Part shown: one piece after another, positions 1-11,421 of the stretch
Position numbering within the stretch: the first letter of the stretch is position 1
Layout: every line of letters starts with the position of its first letter
Program-made: the position numbers and the translations under genes
The notes under the pieces: generated by a model
Seen by the model: only the letters and a program-made list of their open reading frames with translations
Database searches by the model: none
Told to the model about the DNA's origin: nothing
From: Dipteronia dyeriana
Lineage: Eukaryota; Streptophyta; Magnoliopsida; Sapindales; Sapindaceae
Length of the DNA stretch: 64,000 bases
Direction of reading: 5' to 3'
Assembly: GCA_032871835.1 (NCBI GenBank)
Contig: CM065303.1
Coordinates: 59,620,597 to 59,684,596 of the forward strand

Positions 1-85
1 CACAACAATAATGAATTGAACTTTTATTTTTATTTATTTCATAAATCCAATTACAAATTACATGTTTAGGGCATAAACCCCAATA
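1..85 (-). repeat. Start of 3' LTR of copia element A1 (partial)
   Basis: These 85 bases match the beginning of the LTR that ends at 7400: read on the minus strand, both go through GCCCTAAACATGTAATTTG and the same AT-rich stretch. The copy is cut by the window edge. Its first bases read TATTGGGG where the other LTR reads TGTTGGGA, so the terminal TG has decayed. A purine-rich stretch reading AGTGCAAGTGGAAGCT on the minus strand lies just outside it (86-101) and is the polypurine tract. Confidence 0.85.
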
Positions 86-3000
86 AGCTTCCACTTGCAC
101 TAAAGCTTGTGAGGCATGTTTCGTAACCCTAGACCATCTAGGTGACCAAAAATACTTGAACATATAAGGTCTATGTAAATGGATCAGCATGATCTTCTTG
201 TGAGGCTATTTGGTAAGGATCACATCTCCTCTCTGCATTATCACTCTAATGAGATGATACTTTCTCTCTATATGTTTAACTCTTTTGTGACTTCTTGGTT
301 CTTTAGAATTAACCACGGCATCACTGTTATCACAATAAAGTGTGATGGGTTTTTCCAGATCTAGAACAACTTTCAGATCACTCAAGAACTTATGAAGCCA
401 AACAACCTCTTTAGCAGCTTCACAAGCGACTATATATTCGGCTTCCATGGTGGAGTCAGCAATGCAAGATTGCTTGATACTTCTCCACACAATGGCTCCA
501 CCACCCAGGGTGAATACTGATCCAGATGTGGATTTCCTAGAATCCTTGTCTGACTAAAAATCAGAATATGTGTATCCTAACGGAATCAAATCCTGCCCGG
601 TATACACTAGCATATAATTTCTCGTTCTCCAAAAATACTTGAGAATAGTCATGACAGCAATACAATGATCCAACCCTATGTTGGACGGGTATCTACTGAC
701 TACTATCACTTCATAGCAGATGTCCGATCTCGTTCATAACATAGCATAAATGAGACTACCTACTACTGATGCATATGGTACACGTCTCATATCCTCAACT
801 TCTTGAGGTGTCTTAGGACACTATTCTTTAGACAAGTGAACTTCATGACTGGAAGGTAAATTACCTTTCTTAGAGTTTTGTATCGAAAATCGCATAAGAA
901 TATTGTCTATATACGAAGCCTGAGACGGTGCTAAGAGTTTGTTCTTTTTTTTTTAACATCGATTTTATTAAAGCCAACAAAGGGCAAGGGCAAAAAAAAA
1001 AATTTAACTTGTTGAAGAAGAGTTTGTTCTTACGATCCCTTATAAGTTGGATCCTAAGAACATAACTCGTCTCTACCAAATCTTTCATTTGGAATTGGCT
1101 TGCCAAACAGCCCCACTCTCACATCATTCGTAATGAGTAGGATATCATCTGCTTATAGAACCAAGAAAACTACTTTCTTGTCAATGATCCGCTTGTAGAC
1201 ACAAGGCTCATCGACGTTCTACTCAAAACCGTAGGTTTTGATCACATCATCAAACCTGATGTTCCAAGATCTAGACGCTTGCTTAAGTACATAGATGGAT
1301 CTTTACAGCTTACAAACCTTTTACTCTTGATCTGGAGACATGAATACTTCTAGTTGTATCATATAGATGCTCTCGTCAAGATTGACATTCAAGAATGCAG
1401 TCTTGACGTCCATTTGCCAAATTTCATAATCGAAATAGGCAGCAATAGATAAGAGAATCCTAATAGACTTAAACATGGCTACTGACGAAAAGGTATCTTC
1501 ATAATCAACCCCCTCTTTCTGGGTATAACTCTTCGCCACTAGCCTTGCCCTAAAGGTCTCTACCTTCCCTTCTACTCCTCTTTTTCTCTTATAGACCGAC
1601 TTACACCCTATAGGTTTTACCCCATCTGGTAAGTCTACAAGATCCCAGACTGATTTAGAGTACATGGACTCCATCTCCTGATTCATGGCTTTAATTCATT
1701 CCTCTTTATCAAGATCTTCCTTTGCATTCTTAAATATCAATGGATCATTCACACTATCAGTAGAAACAATACCTTATCCCTCACCTATACCTAAATAGCG
1801 TTCAGGTTGTCTTACAACCATCTCACTACGTCTAGGTGGTAGTGTATACTGATCAGAAACCATCTAATTCTCAGATGTTTATGGATCAACAACTCTTATT
1901 GATGAAGCACTAGTCTCACCAGGCTATAACATCTATCAATACAATCTTAGAACAAGGTTTATAGTCACTAGTATAATTGTCCTCATGAAACGTTGCATTT
2001 GTCGATACAAATATTTTGTTATCTTTAGGGCTAAGTGTCCATCTCTGATCTCCTTGGAGTATCCTATAAACAGACAGACAACAGACTTAGAGTCTAGCTT
2101 TCCACTTTTGTTCTTCAGCACATGTGCTTTACGACCATTCCACAACTCTAAGGGGGTCTTAGGAACAGATTTAGATGGCACTACTTCAAAATGTATATTG
2201 CTGTTTGTAACGCATATCCCCAGAAGGAATTTGGTAATTATGAGAAACTAACATAAATCTCACCATTTCCATTAGAGTTCTATTTTTCCTCTCCGCTACA
2301 CTATTTTGCTGAGGTGTACCGGGAGTTGTGAGTTTGAAAACTATCCCATGCTCGACCATGAAGTCTTTAAACTCTTGGTCAAGGTATTCAGCTCCACTTT
2401 CCGATCGTAGTGACTTGACAGTCATTAACTAATTGATTATCAACTTCAGCTCGGAATTCTTTAAACTTTTCAAATGTTTCTGACTTTCGTTGCATCAGGT
2501 AGACATATTAGTATCTTGTGTAGTCATCTATAAAGGTGACATAATACTCATAGTTGCCCCTATCTCTAACATTCATCGGTCCGCAGACATCTGTGTTTAT
2601 AAGCTCCAGTTGCTCTATAGCTCTAAGCGTTTTTCCAATGAAAGGTCTCTTAGTCATCTTACCTTCTAAACAAGATTCACAGACAGGTAAGGTGTCAACC
2701 TTTAACTCACTTAAAGGTCTGCTTTTTACTAGTCTGTCTATCCGGTCAACGTTTATATGACCAAGCCTTATATGCCAGAGATACGTGTCATTATCTAGAG
2801 AAATCTTATGTCATTTGATTTTTCAACCTTAAACATTTCGGTGGTGAGCAGTGTAGAATATATTAACAGTCTTAATAAATACAAACTGTTTTCATTAATT
2901 TCTGAATAAATATTCAGACCACTCTTTTCAATAATAACATATTTATTATTAAAAAAAACATAATATTTTTGTTTTAACAACTTAGAAATGGAAATCAAAT

Positions 3001-5493
3001 TTTGTGTAAATCTAAGAATAAAAAATTCATTGTCCAATAATATATAATTATTACAAAAACATAATCCAATTACGCCCACTGCTCGTGCTGACATAACATC
3101 CCCTGACCCCACACGCATAGAGAAGACTCCCGTCTCTAGTTGTGTCCAAGAATTAGTCAATTGCAAAGAAGAACAAACATGATTAGTGGCCTCTGAATCA
3201 ACTATCTAGGATGAAGAATCATCTTCCACTAAACATGACTCAAGAACAAGTAAATAATATTTACCTTTCTTGAACTTCTTCTTGCTTGGTGCTTTCTTGG
3301 GTTTAGGCATACCCTTCGCCTTCCCAACAGACATCTTCCTTTTTTTATTATTAGAGGAAGATGGTTCGACAACATTTGTCTCACTGGTGTTTCCCTGGCA
3401 TTCCTTAGTAAAAGACTCAAAGGTAGCAAGCTCATTGAGCAACTGTGTGAGACTGAACCTTAACTTGTTCATCCCATAGTTGCTCTTAAACTGATCAAAA
3501 CTCTTCGGTAGATTCATCAGTATGATGCTCACTTGACTGGGTTCGTCAATGGCTCCACCATTGACTTCTGCCGTGTTGAAGTGAACATCATGCTTAGGAC
3601 TTGTTCCTGAACTGACGTTCCTTCCTTCATGCGAGCGAGCATAGGGGAACGAATAGCTTCGTGTCGCTTTTGCTAGGACGGCTGCCCGAAGATAGCTTGC
3701 AATGACTCCATGATTTCGAATGCTGAAGTCATTGCCTTGTGCTTTGTGACAAGCACGTCAGTCATTAAAGCCAACAGATATGTTCGAGCTTTCTTATTAA
3801 ATGAGACCCATTGCTAGTACGCCTCACGAACAGTTCGTTCGGCATTGGCAGCGGGCGCTGGAAAACATTCTTCAGTAAGCACAAACTTGAGAACTTTGGT
3901 GACCAATATTGCATTAATGTTAAGTTTCCACTTAGTGTAGTTATCACCAGTTAATTTGTCGTTTGCGAGAATTTGAAGTAATGCAGAAGACATAATTGCT
4001 GAAATAAAACAAAATACTCATTCAGTCATTTATTTAAAACAAGTGCGAATGCTTTGACATAAATTTAAACATGATGAGCAAACATGTTTAACAAACTAGA
4101 ACTACTCTAAAACCAGATACTATACCACGACAATCCAACATACCACAAAGAAGTGTCGTCTTAGGGTCGGTCAAGTCTTTGCATGTTGGACCGAGACATT
4201 CTCAATCAAATGATATTCTAGAATAACTCTTATTCCATATCATTCAATCACCGTTTATTCAGTCAGGTTTTAATTAACAAAACTTAATCAAAACCTTCGT
4301 GAGTGTAACCCGCCATTTCAGATCTCACGAGCTTAACTCGAGAATTACCGCCTTAGGGTCAGTCAGTCCCGAAATACCCTTAGAAATCATATTCGTTAGG
4401 AAGTCAACCATGATATTGACCTTTATGAAAACCCTCCTTAGGGAGGACAAAAACAAAGTCGTCACGAGGTCCCACTCAGATTTCACGGTGTTGAATTAAT
4501 GATGGAGACTGCGGGATATATATGTCATATATCCCTCTCCCACTCACTATTTTATAAATAGGGTTTTCTATTATCCGTTAATGCACCTAGACTCAACACG
4601 ATCAAACGGCTAACTGTAATCAAGTTATCTAGTGCATTAACTAATTTATTATTAGAAACCGGTTCTAATTAACTAATAAATTATTTATGATTTTTAACTA
4701 TTAAAAATCTATCTGTTAGTGAATAATCTAAGCCTTTATAAACTATTTACTAAGGTCAGATTATTATGTTAGTGTTTACCAAGTTTTAACTATTAAAACT
4801 CTAACACTTTACTTGGTTCATTTATTATTAGGTTATTAATCATATTAATCCTAATTACAATAAATGACCCTATTAATCCAACTTATTAACACTCTTTAAT
4901 AACTTGGTTAATATTAATGAGAATTACCAAGTTTTCTAACCATTAAAAAACTAATATCATTTTCATAGCCAATTATGTATATATCCATTTTAATCATATT
5001 AAAAAAATACATAAAATATTATACTATGATATATGTATGACATATCAAATATATTTGTGTATGCACATCTAATCTAAATGACATAATATGCATGACAATG
5101 TTTTTATCATCACATAATATAAAATATACATGAATTGACTGAGTACTGTGAATTAATGCATTCATTGATCTTCTTGTAACTTTATAAATCTTTCAGCCTT
5201 TTCAGGTTCTCCGATTCATCTCTTGAATCCTTCTTCGCGTTTTTCCAGGTCTTCAATATAGGTTACAATCTTTTTTTTCTTTTTCTGATTCTTTTTTTTT
5301 TTAAATATAATAACAGTAGGAAAAAAATACACAACTCATAAAACCTAAATCTACAGTACCATAAAAAATTATGATCAACCATGTTTAAATTAAACAATTT
5401 AAATATAAACATTCATACAATCATATAGATGGTGCCTACACATTCATACATATAGGAGCATCGACAACGATTTCATGTTCCAAAAAAAACATG
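86..5493 (-). pseudogene. Ty1/copia gag-pol polyprotein, broken
   Basis: This is the internal region of a copia retrotransposon read on the minus strand. The domain order is gag, protease/gag-pre-integrase, integrase, reverse transcriptase, RNase H, which is the Ty1/copia order. Visible pieces are: gag with a lysine-rich tail (3206-3532); a protease/pre-integrase segment with NLISISKLL (2795-3166); integrase with TDVCGP and FIDDYTRY near 2530-2640, then AERKNRTLMEMVR (2186-2425); reverse transcriptase with WDLVDLPDG, RLVAKSYTQKEGVDYEDTFS and WQMDVKTAFLN (1321-1686); and RNase H with STMEAEYI and YCDNSDAV (206-490). Stops and frame changes separate every piece. At about 1150 the codon before the catalytic ADD of the polymerase is a stop. 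The element cannot make its own enzymes. Confidence 0.9.
947..1017 (-). mobile_element. Short poly(A) retroposed insertion inside copia pol
   Basis: The 14-mer AAGAGTTTGTTCTT occurs at 933-946 and again at 1018-1031. Between the copies is about 70 bp that on the minus strand ends in AATAAAATCGATGTT followed by a run of A. A target duplication plus a poly(A) tail is the mark of LINE-driven retroposition. The insert is probably the last bases of a 5'-truncated LINE or of an mRNA. It has no coding capacity. Confidence 0.7.
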
Positions 5494-5505
5494 GCTCTGA
5501 TACCA
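5494..5505 (-). other. Primer binding site of copia element A1 (initiator tRNA-Met type)
   Basis: Read on the minus strand this is TGGTATCAGAGC, complementary to the 3' end of plant initiator tRNA-Met, the usual copia primer. It lies two bases from the end of the LTR, and it fixes the element's orientation as minus. Confidence 0.9.
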
Positions 5506-5507
5506 AT

Positions 5508-7032
5508 TGTTGGAACCCTGATCACTGATCACGCAGCAGAAGGTTTTAAAATTTTTAAAACAGATCATAATTGATCTGGAACCAGTGAACTTGGGATCGT
5601 AATTATTTTTGGAACTCATACATATCAATTATTACAATAATAAATAAATATGTATACACGAAAATTGTTATCAATTTAATCAGAAGAAGAAAATATTACC
5701 AACATTTGGAGGCTCATTCACTTTACGACGTACTCCTGTCTAAACCACTCCATCTTCCTCGCTATATCTCGGAACTGATAACTGCGTGTGAGGGCGTCAC
5801 GGTTTTAGGAACTTGAATGGAGGATGTAGAGAAAAGACTTGAAGAAACTCTTTCTTCTTAGAGAAAACAACTTAGAACCATTCTAGTTCTTAACAAATAT
5901 AATATATATAATTGTATACGCACACAGTGCACCACCCTTTTTTTTTTCCTTTTCTCTTAACAAACATATATGTTTATTATATATTTTGTAAATCTTTTTA
6001 GTTTAATTGATACCTTGTTTTAGTCGGTTTTCAAAGAATGTATATATATCAGATATATGTATTTCCTCTTTTAAAAACATCATGGTATCTTTTTATTTTA
6101 AAAAAATCTTTATTTTATTTTTATTAAAAGATATCATATGATTTGAGTTTAAACTATGTAAATTCAAAAATTAAATACTTAATTTAATAAAATAAAATAA
6201 AATAATCATATTATCTTATTTTATTCAAAAAACAAATATCAACAAACACCCTCCATTTAGTGATTAATAACATAATTAAATAATCTTATTATTTAATTTA
6301 TTTAATCATTATTATTCATTAATCAAATAATCTCATTATTCAATTAATTTTTTAATAAATACTTGTCACTTTCGTAACATAATAATTAGACAATCCAATT
6401 AAATAACGGTGACCCTTGTTACCTAAATTGATCGGGCTAGTAAGGGGATCTAATGAACCCACTGTATTTTGAACTCCAATAATTCTCGGAAACATTAATT
6501 AAACTCTTTAATAAATATTTCATGATTATTAACTTCAGTGTTATTCCACTAAAAATCTGAAGTTGCACTCTCTCAACTGCAGACACTTTTATACAGACCG
6601 ATACAGCTCGGTGTCCATCGATATAGCTATTACACATGGTGTAATCCTTCACAGTAGTTCATAATTAGAGTTGGGTCATAATGTCCGTTATACCCCTCTA
6701 ATTACATATTTTATTTAAGTACCATTGATTCGCTAATGAATAATAAATCTTATTTCCTCACGGAATTAGGAGAGCGCTCATATTGTCTAAGCCCCGAATC
6801 TACCCCTTAAGGGAACTACCATCTACTTTTCATAAGAAGAAGTGGATTCCTCTATTGTGTACAAACATTTCTAGCCACAAGCCACAAGCCACACCGCAAT
6901 CCCAACATACAGAGTATATTGATCAGGAACAGCGTCCGACCTCACTCATGGTATATCAAAGACCACGATCTAACCTGAAGGAGAGGATAAGACACTTAGG
7001 GTTAAGATTACCCACATATAGCCATCATTAGT

Positions 7033-7094
<62 letters not shown>

Positions 7095-7400
7095 TATCGG
7101 TAAATGAATCTTGGTGATATATTCATATAGATCATGGCCCAGTTTTATATAATCACATCATACAAGGTGTCGCCATTCTCATATCTCATATGAATGATTC
7201 AGGATAGAATTGCACGTCTCTTACTGTATCCATCTGTATTTGACACTCATATACACAGTTCGAGATTATATCCGGCAATCTAAGATGTTAATTTGTACAA
7301 GTTATAAAATAAACAACACAACAAGAATGAACTGAACTTTTTATTTATTTATTTCATAAATCCATTTACAAATTACATGTTTAGGGCATACATCCCAACA
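5508..7400 (-). repeat. 5' LTR of copia element A1
   Basis: This long terminal repeat is about 1.9 kb. On the minus strand it starts TGTTGGGATGTATGCCC and ends GGTTCCAACA, giving the short inverted ends TGTTGG/CCAACA. The primer binding site lies directly inside it. The part next to 7400 matches positions 1-85, which shows that the two are a pair. A (TA)n microsatellite of about 58 bp (7034-7092) has grown within it. The 5 bp outside the end are TGGTA; the matching duplication would lie left of the window. The polyprotein reads away from this LTR. Confidence 0.9.
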
Positions 7401-9734
7401 TGGTATGCCTTCAATATCTATCCCCAATGTACCATTCACCAGCAGATATGGAACGTAGCATAGCAAGGGGGTCACCAAACAATTCACCTAAGCTTGAAGG
7501 AGGAAAAGGCCCAGATGGCACTCTGATCGGTGAAGGTGAAGGGGCTGCTCTCTCACGACCATACGAAGGGATGGTCGGGGGAATCATTGATGAAGTCGGG
7601 CCTGTAAAAACTTGTGTGTCTAGAGTCCCGCCGACCTCTCCAGCTTGAAGGCCTGTCGAAGGGGTGGCACTATCATATACCTCAAGAGCCTAAACTTCAC
7701 CATCATCATCTCCATGATGAGGCTTTAAAGGCACTTCTAGAGACGCGGGAGAAGATTAATCCCGAGTGACACTCCCAACCAAGCTGATCCTAACATCACT
7801 CATCAGACGAGCAACTTCAACATTTGTCCAAACCTCGGACGACCTACTTAACCATATTGACATCTTATCTACATGTTCTTTAATAAGTTCGAGTACATTT
7901 TCTTGAGTGACAGGCTCCTTAGGTTAGTCTCACCACCGTTAGAGTCAGATTTCGGAAAGACTATATGACGTTTAACAGAGAATTGCTTTGGAGCCTTACC
8001 GGCTCGCTGCTTGGGTGGATCAGTTGAAGCTTAACTAGTAGGATGATCGACTTGGGCTTGAGATGGTTCAAGTTGAGAAGGAAGTGTCGTCTGTTAAAGA
8101 TTGGTCTCCCCACCAGTCTCAACCGGGATCTGGTCAGTCATCCCGGTCCGTTCGGAAGAAAGGTAGGTAGATGTCATAGAAATACGATCGCCCCTATTTT
8201 TTTATCGTTTCTCCCGTAAGATCAGATCAATTAATGTTTCTTGATCGTTGTCCACTACTTTGGATCGATAAACGTGAGCCTCACTGAAGGAGCCTCCATC
8301 AATGATTACTCATCTAAGTCTTCCTAATAGGGCGTGTTGATTTGTTAGGATCAGACTCATAGATGTGTTCCCTAAGTCATGCTCAGGGGATGCGATTCCA
8401 TTAGCAACTTGATCAGCGACCTCTCATCTGCTAGGTCTGTCAAGGTTCTTAGCCTTCTCTACTTGATCGCCAGCTATGATATCCATTTCATATACTAAAA
8501 GATATAAAAGTTCAATAAAGGCCATAAGAGAAGGTATGGATGATATAAACTAAAACAACAAAGGGGTAAGGACTCACAGCGTTTGCGTCTGCTGTAAATG
8601 GTAAGGAAGAGCCCAAAATCGATCAAGTTTTTTCTCTACATATAATGAGCGGCAGTCATTGGACTCCCAAGAAGTCTGAACCGTCGTAACTACCAACTTG
8701 GCTTGGACCCGAGTCAACTCAATCTGTCTTTTGTTCCATAGCTCGGGGCTGTAAAAGTGTCTTAGAACATTGTTTCTGTTTAAATTTTATAGGGGGTCAG
8801 CTATTATTGTTTCGACACAGTTACCCCTGACGAAGAACCAGTTGTTCTTCTAGTACTTGTTTGATGAAGGGAATCCCTATATGAAGCCCTTATGATCCTC
8901 GCTAGAGGCAGAGGTGGGCTTCTCTTCAAAGTTGTGAGGGATCCAGTGGTTGGGTGAAGTAAATTACAGGTGAAAGGTACCCACAACATCTGACCGGTCG
9001 AGGGTATAGAAGTTACAGATCTCCTAGGGGACGGGTCGAGGGAACCTTGGCCTCTATCAGTTTCTACAAATAACATATGCTAATCAAGACCCGATAAAAG
9101 TTCAGGGTTAACTGTGCAGTAGCTATCCCAGTTTCGGCCAAAAACCTGGCAATGAAAGGCTGGATTGGAAACGTAACTCCAAATGAAAGCATGGCGCCAT
9201 AAATGGCAACAGCACCCGGGGGTGGGTTTTAAACAGCATGAGGACCGTTGAGAACCAGTTCCATCGATAGAGGAATATCAAACCTGTTCATATATTTTAT
9301 GAGTTCTGGTTCAGTCATAACATTTACCTTGTAGTCAAAGGCACACGGTTGTTCAGCAGAAAACCTCAACAATTGTGCTCGACATCTTTTAAGGACATCA
9401 GTTAGTTTGAGCCTTTCGAGGGAATCTTCGGATCAACCATAGAAGAGGGAGAGTTCTTGGTAGAGGTTATGCTTCAGTAACTGGTACCTACTTTCTTCAA
9501 CATAATCGGGTATGCATCAACAAAAGAAAAAGCATGAGGGTTAGAATGTGCAGGTAAAAACTCTGGACGGGCAACTGAATAATCTATATTGAGAGCTATA
9601 GGTTGAGATAGAGGAGTAGATGAATGGGGGTGACCCCATAATATAGATTCAAGCTTAGCAATATTTACTTTGTCACCCATTTCAATAGCATGCATAAGTA
9701 ATTTAGAATAACAGTGGTGAAGAATAGGATTCAT
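7401..9734 (-). pseudogene. Antisense 'putative gypsy type transposon' protein (PF04195-like), decayed and truncated
   Basis: This minus-strand gene has lost several codons to stops and at least one frame change, but long stretches stay readable. A likely start is the ATG at 9734 (MNPILHHCYSKLL). Further in come LKLTDVLKRCRAQLLRF (about 9400), then FGVTFPIQPFIARFLAETG (about 9150-9200), then NNWFFVRGNC (about 8830-8860). A low-complexity tail rich in P and S and ending GEWYIGDRY lies at 7405-7650. The middle segments fit the plant family annotated as putative gypsy type transposon. In some Tat-lineage gypsy elements such as Grande and Retand, an extra gene lies antisense between pol and the 3' LTR, and this gene lies just left of a plus-strand polypurine tract and LTR. 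The function of these proteins is not known. The copia insertion at 7400 cut off the rest. Confidence 0.65.
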
Positions 9735-9896
9735 ACCTGAAAAGTAATTGTAAATGAAGCGTGAGAAGATGGTAGCAGGAAAAACAGAAATAACAAGAAG
9801 TTTAGAGAGAGTCTGAGAAATTAGGGTTGTGATTGTAGAGAAAGAAAGAAAATTACGTAGAAAAAGTGTAAAATGGGGAAAACGAAGGGTGTTCAG

Positions 9897-9904
9897 ATAT
9901 ATAG
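9897..9904 (-). promoter_or_regulatory. Possible TATA box of the antisense gypsy gene
   Basis: Read on the minus strand the bases are CTCTATATATC, about 165 bp upstream of the preferred ATG at 9734. The spacing allows a transcript start near 9870 and a leader of about 130 bases. No other promoter element is evident, and in this AT-rich DNA the match is weak evidence. Confidence 0.3.
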
Positions 9905-10156
9905 AGAAGGGTGATGTCATCCTTTAACTAAAAGTACGCATGTGAGAGTGGAGGTTGGTGCACAATCCCTGAAGATCACGCGCCATTCAAAATTCATTTG
10001 TGTCGCGTCATTTGGGCCAATCAAATGTTTGTGACTAAAATTAAATGCTTAGTTGTTAAGTATTAATGAGCTACAAGACAAAAACGAAAGGCAAATTAAT
10101 CATACCTCACCGAGTGAGGTCTTCTCTGATCGAACAAGACACTCGGTTCAAATGTT

Positions 10157-10166
10157 CAAGGGGGTA
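10157..10166 (+). other. Polypurine tract of the gypsy element
   Basis: CAAGGGGGTA lies immediately before an LTR start of TGTTATTGG. A purine run at this place primes plus-strand DNA synthesis. It sets the orientation of the gypsy element as plus, opposite to the gene at 7401-9734. Confidence 0.65.
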
Positions 10167-10167
10167 T

Positions 10168-10988
10168 TGTTATTGGTAAAATCTAAAAGAATACCACATC
10201 ACCAACAGTCAACTAAACTGAGCCAACCCAAGTTGACTAAAGATAGCCTTACAACACCTGGTCGGGGTCACCTAAACGATCGGGTGGAGATAACTCAACT
10301 AAAGTGAAAGATTGACAGAGTAAAGATGACCCGATCGAGATTATTGAGATGGTCGGGTCAAAGCCTACGGTTGGGATCGAATCACTAGTCAGGGTTGATA
10401 AAGTCCGGTCGGGTCTGGTAGATGGTCAATTGAGTGACACATGGACAACATTGAATTCAACGTAATTCCAACTCCAATATGAAAAGAATGAGTCTTACTC
10501 AAATAAGATATCTCGAAGCATGCTTTGATTAGGAAATAAACCTCCTTATAGATATCAAAGTCCAAATTAGGCAAGAAATCTAAAGCATTTAGAACGTGAT
10601 AAAACAGGAAAGAAGAATAATAAGACTCTAACAAGTCAGAGTTCCATTAAACCTCAACAACTTTCTTTGATTGTACACCAAAAATTAGGGTTCTATGCAT
10701 ATGTAAGTAGACCATAAAAACATTCCTAAAAGGGTTAACGATAATAGTTACAGCAAGAGTGAAAAGAAAGATAGAGCCTGTAAACAATACAATCATAGTG
10801 AAGATCTTTTCTCATCGCCTCTGGCAACCATAGTTTTTTCCCTTCTTGGGTTTTCCACGTAAAATTATGTGTTTGCATGCTTGCTTTCTTTTTCTAGATT
10901 TATTATTTGGTTATTAATTTGTATCATCCTGTTGGGCGTGCGGTAAAATTTACATAATCTAGAAACCGTCGTCAATACCTTTTATAAC
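10168..10988 (+). repeat. 3' LTR of gypsy-type element
   Basis: The repeat begins TGTTATTGG right after the polypurine tract. A transcript leader-like part (TTTCTCATCGCCTCTGGC, then a T-rich stretch with TTGGGTTTTCCACG) lies near 10810-10860. The end is placed at TTTTATAACA because from about 10990 on the sequence can be read as an antisense LTR of family B. There is no second copy in the window to confirm the ends, so the right boundary is uncertain by tens of bases. Confidence 0.55.
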
Positions 10989-11421
10989 AAGTATTCTTGT
11001 AAAGAGAAATCATTTTCATTCAAGCACAAGAACTTTCAGAAGAATTACTTTTCTTTTCCACTGAAGATTTCTCGTTCATGAGTTCTTATGACTGTCATTG
11101 TTGGCCACCTGCACCCCACACCGTTACAAGTTACCTAGAATGCATTGTATTTTAGAAAGCCGTAGGAACCGATGTTCTACTGATGTCCCTACCCATAGCA
11201 TTTTCATGGATCGTTGTGCAACCATTGTTGCTTCACACAGCGCTCTCGACAGCGTTTTCCTACGGATTGGACCGATGTTCTTAGCGATGTGCAATTGCAT
11301 AATGCAAGGAAAAGCGATTTTCTCCAGACTTCATTTCTTCAGTTCTTCTTGGTCTTCAAACCTCCCTCAAACATCATCTTCAACTTCCAAATATTTTCTC
11401 ATGTCTCTAGAAAGTTTCACA
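10989..11421 (-). repeat. Antisense family B LTR, left fragment
   Basis: Reverse-complemented, this stretch follows the family B LTR seen at 14783-15861. Clear shared blocks are CTTCAAACCTCCCTCAAAC (11358-11376) and the AAGAACTTTCAGAAG stretch near 11030. It is more diverged than the other copies. Its continuation is at 13737-13797, on the far side of the copia copy at 11422-13731. Confidence 0.7.
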
